Assembly (NCBI GenBank): GCA_963698495.1
Contig: CAVORB010000030.1
Span: 32,435 to 96,434 of the forward strand
DNA length: 64,000 nt
Source: CAVORB01 sp963698495
GTDB lineage: Bacteria > Pseudomonadota > Gammaproteobacteria > Chromatiales > Chromatiaceae
Reading direction: 5' to 3'
Shown: positions 35,301-44,144 of the stretch, piece after piece
Numbering within the stretch: position 1 is the stretch's first letter
Layout: each line of letters opens with the position of its first letter
The notes under the pieces: model-generated
What the model was told of the DNA's origin: nothing
Database searches by the model: none
The model's input: only the letters and a program-made list of their open reading frames with translations
Program-made: the position numbers and the translations under genes

Positions 35301-35936
35301 TCAGTCCCTGCCGACCGCCTTGCCTTCCAGGTCGCGCTTGTCGCGCACCCCCTGCTTGCCATAGGCGACGCCCCAGCCCCGCTGCAACCCTATGGCCCCG
35401 CGGTAGGCGACGCGTTCGCGGTAGATGTCAGCCACCACGTCCGCATCGCCCGCCAGCAGGGCCTTGGTGGCGCACATCTCGGCGCAGGCCGGAAGCTTGC
35501 CTTGCGCCAACCGGTTGGCGCCGTACTCGCGGAACTCCGCCGAGCTGTTGTCTGGCTGCGGGCCGCCGGCGCAGAAGGTGCACTTGTCCATCTTGCCGCG
35601 GGACCCGAAGCTGCCCTCGGTCGGGAACTGGGGCGCACCGAAGGGGCAGGCGTAAAAGCAATAGCCGCAGCCGATGCAGATGTCCTTGTCGTGCAGCACC
35701 AGGCCGTCGTCGGTCTGATAGAAACAGTCGACGGGGCAGACCGCCATGCAAGGGGCGTCCGAGCAGTGCATGCAGGCCACCGACATGGAGCGCTCACCGG
35801 GCTCGCCGTCGTTGATGGTCACCACCCGACGGCGGTTGATGCCCCACGGGACCTCATTGACGTTCTTGCAGGCGGTCACGCAGCCGTTGCACTCGATGCA
35901 GCGCTCGGCGTCGCAGAAAAACTTCATTCGTGCCAT
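35301..35936 (-). CDS. fdhB: Formate dehydrogenase beta subunit, four [4Fe-4S] ferredoxin
   Basis: The 211-residue protein carries four cysteine clusters: CIECNGCVTACKN, CMHCSDAPCMAVCPVD, CIGCGYCFYACPFG and CTFC...CAEMC. These form the electron wire from the molybdopterin subunit to the membrane cytochrome. The conserved NVNEVPWGINRRRVVTI segment identifies the FdhB family. It lacks the C-terminal membrane helix of FdnH, as usual in this FdhABC group. It follows fdhA by 68 bases. Confidence 0.95.
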   Translation of the reverse strand: MARMKFFCDAERCIECNGCVTACKNVNEVPWGINRRRVVTINDGEPGERSMSVACMHCSDAPCMAVCPVDCFYQTDDGLVLHDKDICIGCGYCFYACPFGAPQFPTEGSFGSRGKMDKCTFCAGGPQPDNSSAEFREYGANRLAQGKLPACAEMCATKALLAGDADVVADIYRERVAYRGAIGLQRGWGVAYGKQGVRDKRDLEGKAVGRD

Positions 35937-36004
35937 GTTCGTCTCTCCGATTCGGTAGCAGTACGGGCCTCGGCCCGCCGCGGAAACCTGGTCGTTTCAC
36001 CCGA

Positions 36005-38920
36005 TCAAGCGGGATAGATCTTGCACAGGGAACACTTGGTCTCCTGCATGGCGGTCACGGAGTCGTAGCCGTAGGTGAACGCCGTGTTGCAGGCCTCCCC
36101 CAGCACGTACGGGTCGGCGCCCTCCGGGTACTTGGAACGCAGGTCCTTGCCCTGGAAGTGGCCGCCGAAGTGGAAGGGCGTGAACACCACCCCCGAGGCC
36201 ACGCGATTGGTCACCTGCGCCTTGACCTTGATGCGCGCCCCTTCCGGGGTCTCGATCCAGACATCCTTGCCGTCGCGGATGTTCGCGTTGTTGGCATCGC
36301 GCGGGTTGATCTCGGCGAACATGTTCTGCTGCAGCTCCGCCAGCCAGGCGTTGGAGCGCGTCTCGTCGCCGCCGCCCTCGTACTCGACCAGGCGTCCGCT
36401 GGTGAAGATGAGCGGGAAGTCCTGTGAGTAGTCGGTAGCCTGGATGGACTGGTAGCGCGTGGGCAAGCGATAGAAGTTCTTCCGATCCTCGTAGGTCGGA
36501 TACTTCTCCACCAGGTCGCGGCGGCTGGTGTAGAGCGGCTCGCGGTGAATGGGCACCGGATCGGGGAAGGTCCAGACCACGCAGCGGGCCTTGGCATTGC
36601 CATAGGGGGCGCAGCCGTGATTGATGACCACGCGCTGAAGGCCGCCGGAAAGGTCGGTCTTCCAGTTCTTGCCCTCGGCGAGTTGCTTCTCCTCTTCGCT
36701 CAGGTCGTCCCACCAGCCGAGCTGCTTGAGCAGGTCCGCGGTGAACTCGGGATAGCCGCTCTCGATCTCCGACCCCTGGGTGTAGGAATCCTCGGCGAGC
36801 AAGTTCACCCCGTCGCGCTCGACGCCGAAGCGGGCGCGGAAGGGCAGCCCGCCCCTGGCTACCGTCTTGGAGGTATCGTACAGATTCGGCGACCCCGGAT
36901 GCCTCATCTCGGCGGTTCCCCAGCAGGGCCAGGGCATCCCGTAGTAGTCGCCGTCGGCGGGACCACCGACCGCCTCGAGGCTGGTGACGTCGAACGTATG
37001 CCAGTTCTGCTGGTGCAGCTTCAGGCGTTCCGGGCTCTGACCCGTGTAGCCGATGGTCCACATGCCGCGGTTGAACTCGCGGGTGATGTCCTCGACCACG
37101 GGCTCCTCGCCCTTGACCTCGATGTTCTTGCACAGCTCGTTGGCGAAGCCGAGCTTGTTGGCGAGCTTGTACATGATGGTGTGATCCGGCAGGGACTCGA
37201 ACAGGGGATCGATCACCTTGTCGCGCCACTGCAGCGACCGATTGGACGCCGTAACCGAACCGATGGTCTCGAACTGGGTGCAGGCCGGCAGCAGATAGAC
37301 GCCGTCGGTGCGGTCGTGCATGACGGCCGATACCGTCGGGTAGGGGTCGATGATGACCATCATGTCCAGCTTTTCCATGGCCTTCTTCATCTCGGGGCCA
37401 CGGGTCTGGCTGTTCGGGGCATGACCCCAGAAGACCATGGCGCGCACGTTGTCGCGCTGGGCGATGTGGCCCTTGTCCTCCAACACGCCGTCGATCCAGC
37501 GGGAGACCGGGATGCCGTTCTCGTTCATCGCGTCGACGACCTTATCGGCGACATACCCCTCCTCGCTGAAGTACTCGCCGGGGCTCTGCTCGCGGTCGAA
37601 ACGGGCCTTGAGCCACTCAAAGTCAACGCCCCACACCGTGGCCCAGTGCTTCCAGGAGCCCTCCGCCAGACCGTAGTAGCCGGGCAGGGTGTGCGAGAGC
37701 ACGCCGAGGTCGGTAGCGCCCTGCACGTTGTCGTGGCCGCGGAAGATGTTGGTGCCCCCGCCGGAGACACCCATGTTGCCGAGCGCGAGCTGGAATATGC
37801 AGTAGGCGCGGGTGTTGTTGTTGCCGATGGTGTGCTGGGTGCCGCCCATGCACCAGATGAAGGTGCCGGGGCGGTTGTCGGCCATCAGCTTGGCCGCCCG
37901 ATAGACCAGCTCCTCGGGCACGCCCGTGACTCGTTCCACCTCGTCGGGCGTCCACTTGGCGATCTCGGCCTTGACCTCGTCCATGCCGTACACCCGCTGG
38001 CGAATGAACTCCTTGTCGTCCCAGCCGTTCTGGAAGATATGCCAGAGCATGCCATAGACGAAGGGCACATCGGTTCCGGGACGGATGCGGACAAAGTGAT
38101 CGGCATGGGCCGCTGTGCGCGTGAAGCGCGGATCGATCACGATCAGGGGCGCGTTGTTGCGCTCCTTTCCGCGGAACACGTGCTGCAGCGATACGGGATG
38201 TGCCTCCGCCGGGTTGCCGCCGATGATCAGGATCGCCTTCGAATTGTGGATGTCGTTGTAGGAATTGGTCATGGCGCCGTAACCCCAGGTATTGGCGACG
38301 CCGGCGACCGTCGTGGAGTGGCAGATACGGGCCTGGTGGTCCACGTTGTTGGTGCCCCACAGGGCCGCGAACTTGCGGAACAGGTAGGCCTGCTCGTTGC
38401 TGTGCTTGGCGGACCCCAGCCAGTAGACCGAATCCGGTCCGGACTGCTCGCGGATCTGAAGCATTCGGTCCCCGACCTCGTTGACCGCCTCGTCCCAGGA
38501 GATGCGCTTCCATTTGCCGTCAACCAGCTTCATGGGGTATTTCAGCCGGCGGTCACCGTGACCGTGCTCCCGCACCGCCGCGCCCTTCGCACAGTGGGCG
38601 CCCAGGTTGAAGGGATGATCGAAAGCGGGCTCCTGCCCGGTCCACACCCCGTTCTCGACCTTGGCGTAGATCCCGCATCCCACCGAGCAGTGCGTGCAGA
38701 TGGTACGAGCGGTCCTGGTCTCGCCGGGCGCCGCCGGCACCTCGGCCGTGGCGCGGGCCTTGCGCATCATGCCGGGGGACAGGCTGGCGGCAAGTGCCGC
38801 GCCGCCCGCCACCAGACCGCTGTTGCGGAGGAAGTCGCGGCGGTTTACGGCGAGCCCGGTGACCGCGCCTTTGCGGCCGATCTCGGGGGACGGAATCGAA
38901 GTCTTTTTGACGAGTTTCAT
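36005..38920 (-). CDS. fdhA: Formate dehydrogenase alpha subunit, Cys-type, TAT-exported
   Basis: The 971-residue molybdopterin oxidoreductase has a twin-arginine leader (NRRDFLRNSG, residues 26-35), a [4Fe-4S] site (Cys75, Cys78, Cys82, Cys110) and the bis-MGD core (WCMGGTQHTIGNNNTRAYC, GNMGVSGGGTNIFRGHDNVQG). The catalytic position, Sec in many homologues, is Cys200 in ARICHSTTVAGVANTWGYGAM; no in-frame TGA is present. It oxidises formate to CO2 in the periplasm. The start at 38920 is preferred (GGAGAG upstream, then the TAT leader). An in-frame ATG at 38950 would add 10 residues without a good ribosome site. The gene sits after the small TAT-leader protein in the operon. Confidence 0.96.
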   Translation of the reverse strand: MKLVKKTSIPSPEIGRKGAVTGLAVNRRDFLRNSGLVAGGAALAASLSPGMMRKARATAEVPAAPGETRTARTICTHCSVGCGIYAKVENGVWTGQEPAFDHPFNLGAHCAKGAAVREHGHGDRRLKYPMKLVDGKWKRISWDEAVNEVGDRMLQIREQSGPDSVYWLGSAKHSNEQAYLFRKFAALWGTNNVDHQARICHSTTVAGVANTWGYGAMTNSYNDIHNSKAILIIGGNPAEAHPVSLQHVFRGKERNNAPLIVIDPRFTRTAAHADHFVRIRPGTDVPFVYGMLWHIFQNGWDDKEFIRQRVYGMDEVKAEIAKWTPDEVERVTGVPEELVYRAAKLMADNRPGTFIWCMGGTQHTIGNNNTRAYCIFQLALGNMGVSGGGTNIFRGHDNVQGATDLGVLSHTLPGYYGLAEGSWKHWATVWGVDFEWLKARFDREQSPGEYFSEEGYVADKVVDAMNENGIPVSRWIDGVLEDKGHIAQRDNVRAMVFWGHAPNSQTRGPEMKKAMEKLDMMVIIDPYPTVSAVMHDRTDGVYLLPACTQFETIGSVTASNRSLQWRDKVIDPLFESLPDHTIMYKLANKLGFANELCKNIEVKGEEPVVEDITREFNRGMWTIGYTGQSPERLKLHQQNWHTFDVTSLEAVGGPADGDYYGMPWPCWGTAEMRHPGSPNLYDTSKTVARGGLPFRARFGVERDGVNLLAEDSYTQGSEIESGYPEFTADLLKQLGWWDDLSEEEKQLAEGKNWKTDLSGGLQRVVINHGCAPYGNAKARCVVWTFPDPVPIHREPLYTSRRDLVEKYPTYEDRKNFYRLPTRYQSIQATDYSQDFPLIFTSGRLVEYEGGGDETRSNAWLAELQQNMFAEINPRDANNANIRDGKDVWIETPEGARIKVKAQVTNRVASGVVFTPFHFGGHFQGKDLRSKYPEGADPYVLGEACNTAFTYGYDSVTAMQETKCSLCKIYPA

Positions 38921-39013
38921 CGCTCTCTCCGGCTCGGAATACGCGTGCATATTCCGAAGTGGCGTTCAAATAGATTCGGGCAGGCGGTCGGGCGGGCCTG
39001 CGCAGGCGCGCCG

Positions 39014-39217
39014 CTAGAATTTCGCCGACTTGTAGTAATCGAGGACATGCTGCGTGAGCTGATATCCCTTGTTGCCTTCAGCGGGCGCGGGCGTTTCGGC
39101 GTCCGCGGCCGCGGCGACACCGGGTAACAAGGCCGATGCGGCGGCTCCCGCGCCGACAGCGGCGCCAGTCTTCAGAAATTCGCGCCTGCTGGAACTGCGG
39201 CTGTCCTGCTCTTTCAT
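39014..39217 (-). CDS. Formate dehydrogenase region TAT-target small protein
   Basis: The 67-residue protein is mostly a twin-arginine leader (SSRREFLKTGAAVGAGAAASALLPGVAAAAD) followed by a short mature part ending QLTQHVLDYYKSAKF. It matches the small family regularly found just before fdhA in proteobacteria. The function is not established; it may be a minor subunit or assist export of the FdhAB complex. Confidence 0.88.
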   Translation of the reverse strand: MKEQDSRSSSRREFLKTGAAVGAGAAASALLPGVAAAADAETPAPAEGNKGYQLTQHVLDYYKSAKF

Positions 39218-39314
39218 GTTCAGTGACCTCTCGTGTGTCGATGGTCGCGGCTGCTCACCGCGCGCATTCTTGGGAAGCTGGGTGCGTAAGCGGTCGGTCG
39301 CGCGCTGACGCGCA

Positions 39315-39938
39315 TCAGGTTTCCATCTCCAGGTAACGCCGCTCGAGGGCGGTGAAGGCGGCGCCGAGCCGCGCCACGGCCTTGTAGAAAACGGCGGTCT
39401 CGGCCGCGTCGAGATCCGACCAGAAGCGATCGATCCAGGAACCCAGGTGCGCCCGGAAGAACGTCCGCTGCCGCTCGATGGATATCTCCGGATCGACCGC
39501 CAGCTGACCCATCACCTCGCACAGGGCCGCCACGTGGTCCTCCGGCTCGCGGACATCGGGCTGACGCTCGAAACCGAGCCGGGCCAGATCCCGCCTCAGC
39601 ACACCCAGGGGCTGCTCCATCAGGAAGCCGGTCTGGTACCAGGAGCCGTAGGGCACCAGCTCTCCCCTGCCCAGCCCGATGAACAGCAGGTGGAACTCGT
39701 CGTCGAGCTCCGCCGGCCGCGCCTGCTGTGCGCCGAGCCGCAGCCCCTCCCAGGCGAGCGCGAAGTCGTCGCGCCCGGTAGCCGAGTCCAGGTGTCGGAC
39801 CTGCTCCAGCAATCGAGCCGAGGGAACGTCGCGCAACAGCGCGCCCAGCAGGGCGTACACGCCGGCGCGGGCGCTGCCGTCGGCATCGAGGGTGGAGGGT
39901 ATCTCGGCGGCAACTGCATTCATTGAATCGGGCTTCAT
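39315..39938 (-). CDS. TorD/DmsD-family molybdoenzyme chaperone
   Basis: The 207-residue, all-helical protein has the TorD-family core pattern: LDDEFHLLFIGLGRGELVPYGSWYQTG, then REPEDHVAALCEVMGQL and FFRAHLGSWIDRFWSDL. Members bind TAT leaders and hold apo-enzyme until cofactor insertion, so FdhA is the expected client. ATG 39938 has GAGGA upstream. It precedes the TAT-leader protein and fdhA in the same operon. Confidence 0.88.
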   Translation of the reverse strand: MKPDSMNAVAAEIPSTLDADGSARAGVYALLGALLRDVPSARLLEQVRHLDSATGRDDFALAWEGLRLGAQQARPAELDDEFHLLFIGLGRGELVPYGSWYQTGFLMEQPLGVLRRDLARLGFERQPDVREPEDHVAALCEVMGQLAVDPEISIERQRTFFRAHLGSWIDRFWSDLDAAETAVFYKAVARLGAAFTALERRYLEMET

Positions 39939-40097
39939 GCAATCCTCACTTCAGGGTGACTTGCAAAGCGGGCGCCAGCCCGGGAATGAAACCAGGGAGG
40001 AAAAGACGGAGATCCGCCCAAGGCGGCGGACGACTGGCGGCACTGGGTACCATTCCGGGCGCATCCTTCGGGAACGCGAGTCCGGACCGCCACGGGA

Positions 40098-41720
40098 TCA
40101 AATCTCCTGCTCCCGCATCATGTCGGCAACGCGGCAGTCACCGCACATCTGTATGCGGCCCAGGGCCTTGGGGCCCTGAAACATGGAATGCCCGGCCAGA
40201 CGCTGCTGCATGCGCCCGATCACCGCCGTGGTGGCGAAGGCCTTGCCACAGCTGACGCAGTGGAAGGGCGAATCCTCCCGCAGGGTGCGGACCCTGCCGC
40301 GGGCCTCGGCGTCGAACAGCATGCGTGGCGTGATCCAGATCGCGTCCTCGGGGCAGGAGTGGGTGCATAGCCCGCATTGCACGCAGTTGGCCTCCAGAAA
40401 TCGGAGCTGCGGGACGTCGTGGCCGTGCAGCAGGGCCTTGCCGGGACAAACTGTCACACAGGCCATGCACAGGGTGCAGGCCTTCTCGTCGACCGCAGCG
40501 GCCCCGAAAGGCGCCCCCGTCGGCAGGCTCACGACGGGCTTCGCGCGAGCGGCCGAGGCGAATAGATGATCGACGGCCGCGAACAGGATCTGGCGCTTAC
40601 CACCGGCCGCGGCGTGACGGGCGGGCGGGATCTCGGGCATGACTTGTGAGGCCGACGAAGTCGCGTCTTCCTCGAGCCAGCCCAGCGCACGCTCCGGATA
40701 CCCGAGTCCGGACAGAATGGCCCGAGCGAAGCCGATCTGTTCCGCCAGCTCCCGACGCGAGCGCTCGGGCACGTGGGGCGTGTCCACCAGCCGAACCGCC
40801 CGCGCCCCGTAAGCCAGCGCGGAGAGCCAGGCATCGAGACCGAGGCTCGCTACCTCCTCCACCGCCAGCGGCAGCAGATGACCGGTTGCCGCCGATGGCT
40901 CCGCCAGCAGCCGCTCGACCCGCTCCGCACCCGCTGCGGCGTCGTGGATGACCACGACCGGGGTAGCGCCGCCCGCCTCCAGGTAGATGGCGAGCAGTCG
41001 CCGCACCCGCGTCAAGGTGCCTCCGACCGGCGGGTAGGCGTAGGTCATCGCCCCCGTGGGGCAGGCCGTGGCGCAGGCGCCTCCACCCTGGCACAGGAAG
41101 GGCTCCACGGCGACCCGCTCGACCAGGCTGGAGATGGCGCCCGCGGGACAGGCGTCGATGCAGCGGCGGCAGGCGGTCGCGCCCTTCATGCCGTGGGCGC
41201 AGATGTTCGGGTCGTAGTTGAAATAGCGGGGCTTCTCGAACTCGCCCACGAGGTCGCGCAGCTCACGCAGCGCATGGTCGACGCCGTCCTCGCCCGGTCC
41301 GGGAACGAGGTAGCCCGGGGGCGGCATGTCGACCGGAATCAGGGGCGATCCCGTCAGGTCCAGCACCAGGTCGAAGCGTTCCTCCCCCTCGCCCTGGCCC
41401 TCGAGACGCAGCCGAAAATCCCCAAGCCAACCTGAGAGCCGAACCGCATCGCGCTCGCACCACCAGGTCGTCACGCCCGCCAGCGCTTCCCGCCCGTGAC
41501 CGATGACCAGGGCCGCGGGGGTCAGGGGCGCGGCGGCGCGGACGGCCTTCTCGACCTCGTCCCGCTCGTCGCCGACCACCAGCAGCCGGCCGGCGGAGCT
41601 GTAGTTGACCAGGCCGGTCACCTCGACCGGCGTCTCGGCGACGGCGGACAGAGCGCGCTCGCGGGCGCGTCGGTTGGCGGCATCCGTGTCTTCTGCAACG
41701 GCGGCCAGCGGCGGATTCAT
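40098..41720 (-). CDS. Poly-ferredoxin of the formate dehydrogenase cluster
   Basis: The 540-residue protein has an N-terminal domain without metal motifs, then four [4Fe-4S] sites in two pairs: an atypical CAHGMKGATACRRCIDACPAG, CQGGGACATACPTG, then CTLCMACVTVCPGKA and CVQCGLCTHSCPEDA. Near the C-terminus two CXXC pairs (CVSCGKAF and CGDCRVADMM) could form a zinc or rubredoxin-like site. Homologues are standard members of fdh clusters with DUF3305/DUF3306 genes. The role is not proven; electron supply during assembly or to a cytoplasmic partner is possible. Its ATG overlaps the stop of the DUF3306 gene. Confidence 0.85.
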   Translation of the reverse strand: MNPPLAAVAEDTDAANRRARERALSAVAETPVEVTGLVNYSSAGRLLVVGDERDEVEKAVRAAAPLTPAALVIGHGREALAGVTTWWCERDAVRLSGWLGDFRLRLEGQGEGEERFDLVLDLTGSPLIPVDMPPPGYLVPGPGEDGVDHALRELRDLVGEFEKPRYFNYDPNICAHGMKGATACRRCIDACPAGAISSLVERVAVEPFLCQGGGACATACPTGAMTYAYPPVGGTLTRVRRLLAIYLEAGGATPVVVIHDAAAGAERVERLLAEPSAATGHLLPLAVEEVASLGLDAWLSALAYGARAVRLVDTPHVPERSRRELAEQIGFARAILSGLGYPERALGWLEEDATSSASQVMPEIPPARHAAAGGKRQILFAAVDHLFASAARAKPVVSLPTGAPFGAAAVDEKACTLCMACVTVCPGKALLHGHDVPQLRFLEANCVQCGLCTHSCPEDAIWITPRMLFDAEARGRVRTLREDSPFHCVSCGKAFATTAVIGRMQQRLAGHSMFQGPKALGRIQMCGDCRVADMMREQEI

Positions 41721-42260
41721 ACGGCATCTCCTTCAGTCGGGTCTTGGTCCGGGTCAGCGGCAGGCTCGCTGGCAGGCGCGGACGGCTGCTCGGCGGCCAC
41801 CTCATCGGCGCCGCTCGCGAGCCGCGCCTCCGGGTCCTCGTCCCCGAGCAGGCGTTTCGCTGCCTGCTCCATGCGATAGCGCATGTCCGCGGTGACGATG
41901 TCGCCCAGGGGGGCGAACTTGGTGAAATCCTCGGCGTAGTCGTCGAGCCCGTCCGTGACGTTGAAGTGAGCGCCGCGGAACAGCTTAGACAGGGCCTTGC
42001 GGCGCAGCGCCTCGGAGACGCCGCGGGAGAGAAAGCCCGAATAGTCGGAATCGGCGTCCAGCGACTCGAGCGGCGGCATGTCCTCGTCCGTCAGGAGGCG
42101 CTCTGACTCGTCCGCCGCCGCGTGGCGGCGATGGTCGGTCCGCGGCAGCCTGGGGGGCCGCATCCGCCGGCTCCGCGAGCTCCTGCCCTCGGCGGGCATG
42201 CAGCTTGCGCTCCGACCAGCGGGAGAGGAAGGTGCCGTCGCCCCGCTCAGTGTCGCTCAC
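41717..42260 (-). pseudogene. DUF3306 family protein (one frameshift)
   Basis: From GTG 42260 the first frame gives GDGTFLSRWSERKLHARRGQE, the DUF3306 signature. Near 42140, inside a low-complexity Pro/Ala linker, the frame shifts and continues with SDYSGFLSRGVSEALRRKALSKLFRG and FTKFAPLGDIVTADMRYRMEQAAKRLLG, the conserved C-terminal part, then an acidic tail. The protein would have about 180 residues. Because both halves are well conserved, a one-base consensus error is likely. Its start overlaps the DUF3305 stop, and its stop overlaps the poly-ferredoxin start. DUF3306 proteins occur almost only in fdh clusters; their function is unknown. Confidence 0.8.
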
Positions 42261-42759
42261 GGGCGTCCTCCTTCCAGTTCTCCAGCTTGCGCTTGCGCTT
42301 CTTCTCCGGCACGTAGTGGGCGATCACGAACGCCTCTGCCGCACGGTAGAGCTCCGGCGGCAGCGGGACGGCGTAGACGGTCTCGTCCGCCTCCTGATAG
42401 GCCTGCCCGGCGTCGAAGCTCAAGGTCACCAGCACCGGCTCGGGCATGCCGTCCGCACGCGGACGTACGACGATGTAGCAGCCCGGGGTGCCGACCATGA
42501 GATTGTGGTAGTAGCTCTCCGTCTCGTCGGGGAAGAGCTCGACCGTGAGCCCCGTCCAGAGGTACTGAGACGCGTCTCTGCCGCTCACCAGGCACAACGG
42601 GTTCTCGCCACCCCCGGCGGCGGTTCGTGCGCCGACGGCGACACCGACCGCCTTCCAGCTCTCCGCGACCCAGCGGTTGCCCTGGACGCTGCGGCGCTCC
42701 ATGACTACCGAGACGGGAAACCGCGTCGCAAGGCCACCGGGTTCGACTGCATCTGTCAT
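42247..42759 (-). CDS. DUF3305 family protein, first gene of the formate dehydrogenase operon
   Basis: The 170-residue soluble protein matches DUF3305: RFPVSVVMERRSVQGNRWVAESWKAVGV, then a beta-rich core (LWTGLTVELFPDETESYYHNLM, CYIVVRPRADG, VTLSFDAGQAYQEADETVYAVPLP) and a C-terminal FVIAHYVPEKKRKRK helix. The family accompanies DUF3306 in formate dehydrogenase loci; its biochemical role is unknown. The start at 42759 is chosen from the family's usual beginning. A sigma54-like promoter lies 69 bases upstream. Confidence 0.85.
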   Translation of the reverse strand: MTDAVEPGGLATRFPVSVVMERRSVQGNRWVAESWKAVGVAVGARTAAGGGENPLCLVSGRDASQYLWTGLTVELFPDETESYYHNLMVGTPGCYIVVRPRADGMPEPVLVTLSFDAGQAYQEADETVYAVPLPPELYRAAEAFVIAHYVPEKKRKRKLENWKEDARERH

Positions 42760-43129
42760 GCTGGCGGAACTCCAAGGTTTATCGGCGCGGACCGAATTCG
42801 GCAACGCGCCGTCACCACAGAGATGCGGCAAGTTGCATACCATTTGCCCGGAACCCCGGCCCGGCACGCAGAAACACGGAAAACCCGGAAAATTCGAACC
42901 AATCGCGACAAGAAGGGAAACGGGACAGATTGTCGCAACCGGAAGGACCAACTGGGGTCTTTTGGCCCAGGGCAGGAGAACATCCGGTCTCGAATCACCG
43001 CCTCGCCCAGCCCCCGGAACAGACGAGCGCCTGCCGCGCGCAGCGACGGCCTGCGATGCTCGCGGCATGGCTGCACGAAGGAATGGATCTTGCTCGTATG
43101 CTGGAGCGAAGCCTTGGAGACAGACGGGG
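42760..43129. other. Divergent promoter region between the fdh operon and moaA
   Basis: No gene is seen in these 370 bases. The only motif I can support is a -24/-12-like element at 42828-42842 reading towards the fdh operon. I see no ModE palindrome and no convincing Moco riboswitch. Confidence 0.5.
42828..42842 (-). promoter_or_regulatory. Possible sigma54 promoter of the formate dehydrogenase operon
   Basis: The minus strand reads TGGTATG-CAAC-TTGCC against the consensus TGGCACG-N4-TTGCA: both differences in the -24 element are C-to-T changes, and the GG/GC spacing is exact. The -12 is about 69 bases before the DUF3305 start. Confidence 0.5.
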
Positions 43130-44143
43130 ATGCCACCGACGAGCAACGCGTTGCCCAAGCGGCTCACAGACCGCTTCGGACGCCACATCACTTACGTGCG
43201 CCTTTCGGTCACGGACCGTTGCGACCTGCGCTGCGTCTATTGCATGGCGGAGGACATGACCTTCCTGCCGCGCAGCCAGGTCCTGACGCTGGAGGAGATC
43301 GCCCGGCTCGGTAAGTGCTTCTCCGAGCTGGGCGTGACCAAGCTCCGCGTCACCGGCGGCGAGCCGCTGGTTCGGCGCAACATCCTGTGGCTGTTCGAGC
43401 GCCTGGGAGCGCTCGCCGGCATCCGCGATCTCACCCTGACCACGAACGGCACCCAGCTCGCGCGCTACGCCCGCGACCTGCGTGCTGCCGGGGTCACGCG
43501 CGTTAATATCAGCCTCGATTCCCTCAGACCCGAGCGCTTTCACGCCATCACGCGTCTGGGCGAGATCGGCAGGACCCTGACCGGAATCGACGCCGCGCTC
43601 GAGGCGGGCTTCCAGCGGGTCAAGCTCAACAGCGTCGTCCTCAAGAACCGCAACCACGACGAGGTGCGGGACCTGGTGGCCTTCGCGGCCGGGCGCGGAA
43701 TGGACATCAGCTTTATCGAAGAGATGCCGCTGGGCGTGATCGGCGATCACGACCGCTCCGAGGCCTACTACTCGAGCGACGACATCCGGCGTGACCTGGC
43801 GAAAGACTACGATCTGATACCCACCACAGAGACCACCGGCGGGCCGTCGCGCTACTACCGGCTGGCGGGCCACGACATCCGCGTCGGCTTCATCTCCCCC
43901 CACAGCCACAACTTCTGCGGCGACTGCAATCGCGTACGGGTCACCGCCGAGGGCCGTCTGTTGCTGTGCCTGGGCCAGGAGTTCTCGACCGACCTGCGGC
44001 GCGCGCTGCGGGCCAACCCCACGGACGACGACGCGGTCAAACGGGCGGTGGTGGCGGCCATGTCGATCAAGCCCCGTGGGCACGACTTCAACCTCGAGGC
44101 TCAGCCGGTGATCTTACGCCACATGAACACCACTGGAGGCTGA
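43130..44143 (+). CDS. moaA: GTP 3',8-cyclase (molybdenum cofactor biosynthesis protein A)
   Basis: The 337-residue radical SAM enzyme has CDLRCVYC for the SAM cluster near residue 25, TGGEPLVRRN, and LTTNGTQL. The second cluster is in FCGDCNRVRVTAEGRLLLC, and the family's C-terminal Gly-Gly is present (MNTTGG). It carries out the first step of molybdopterin synthesis from GTP. The start at 43130 matches the family length; longer in-frame starts add unrelated sequence. It is divergent from the fdh operon and 1 base from fdhD, tying cofactor supply to formate dehydrogenase. Confidence 0.94.
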   Translation: MPPTSNALPKRLTDRFGRHITYVRLSVTDRCDLRCVYCMAEDMTFLPRSQVLTLEEIARLGKCFSELGVTKLRVTGGEPLVRRNILWLFERLGALAGIRDLTLTTNGTQLARYARDLRAAGVTRVNISLDSLRPERFHAITRLGEIGRTLTGIDAALEAGFQRVKLNSVVLKNRNHDEVRDLVAFAAGRGMDISFIEEMPLGVIGDHDRSEAYYSSDDIRRDLAKDYDLIPTTETTGGPSRYYRLAGHDIRVGFISPHSHNFCGDCNRVRVTAEGRLLLCLGQEFSTDLRRALRANPTDDDAVKRAVVAAMSIKPRGHDFNLEAQPVILRHMNTTGG

Positions 44144-44144
44144 C

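Noticed and set aside
32165..35815. A 1,216-codon open frame on the plus strand opposite the fdhC/NarI-like/HdrD-like genes
   Set aside because: It crosses three well-conserved minus-strand genes and shows only biased composition.
38300..38340. Possible selenocysteine (in-frame TGA) in fdhA and a SECIS element
   Set aside because: The catalytic position is encoded as Cys (ARICHS) with no in-frame TGA, so no selenocysteine insertion is needed.
42760..43129. Moco riboswitch upstream of moaA
   Set aside because: I could not fold a convincing aptamer with the expected tetraloop-receptor arrangement, and no ModE-type palindrome is present.
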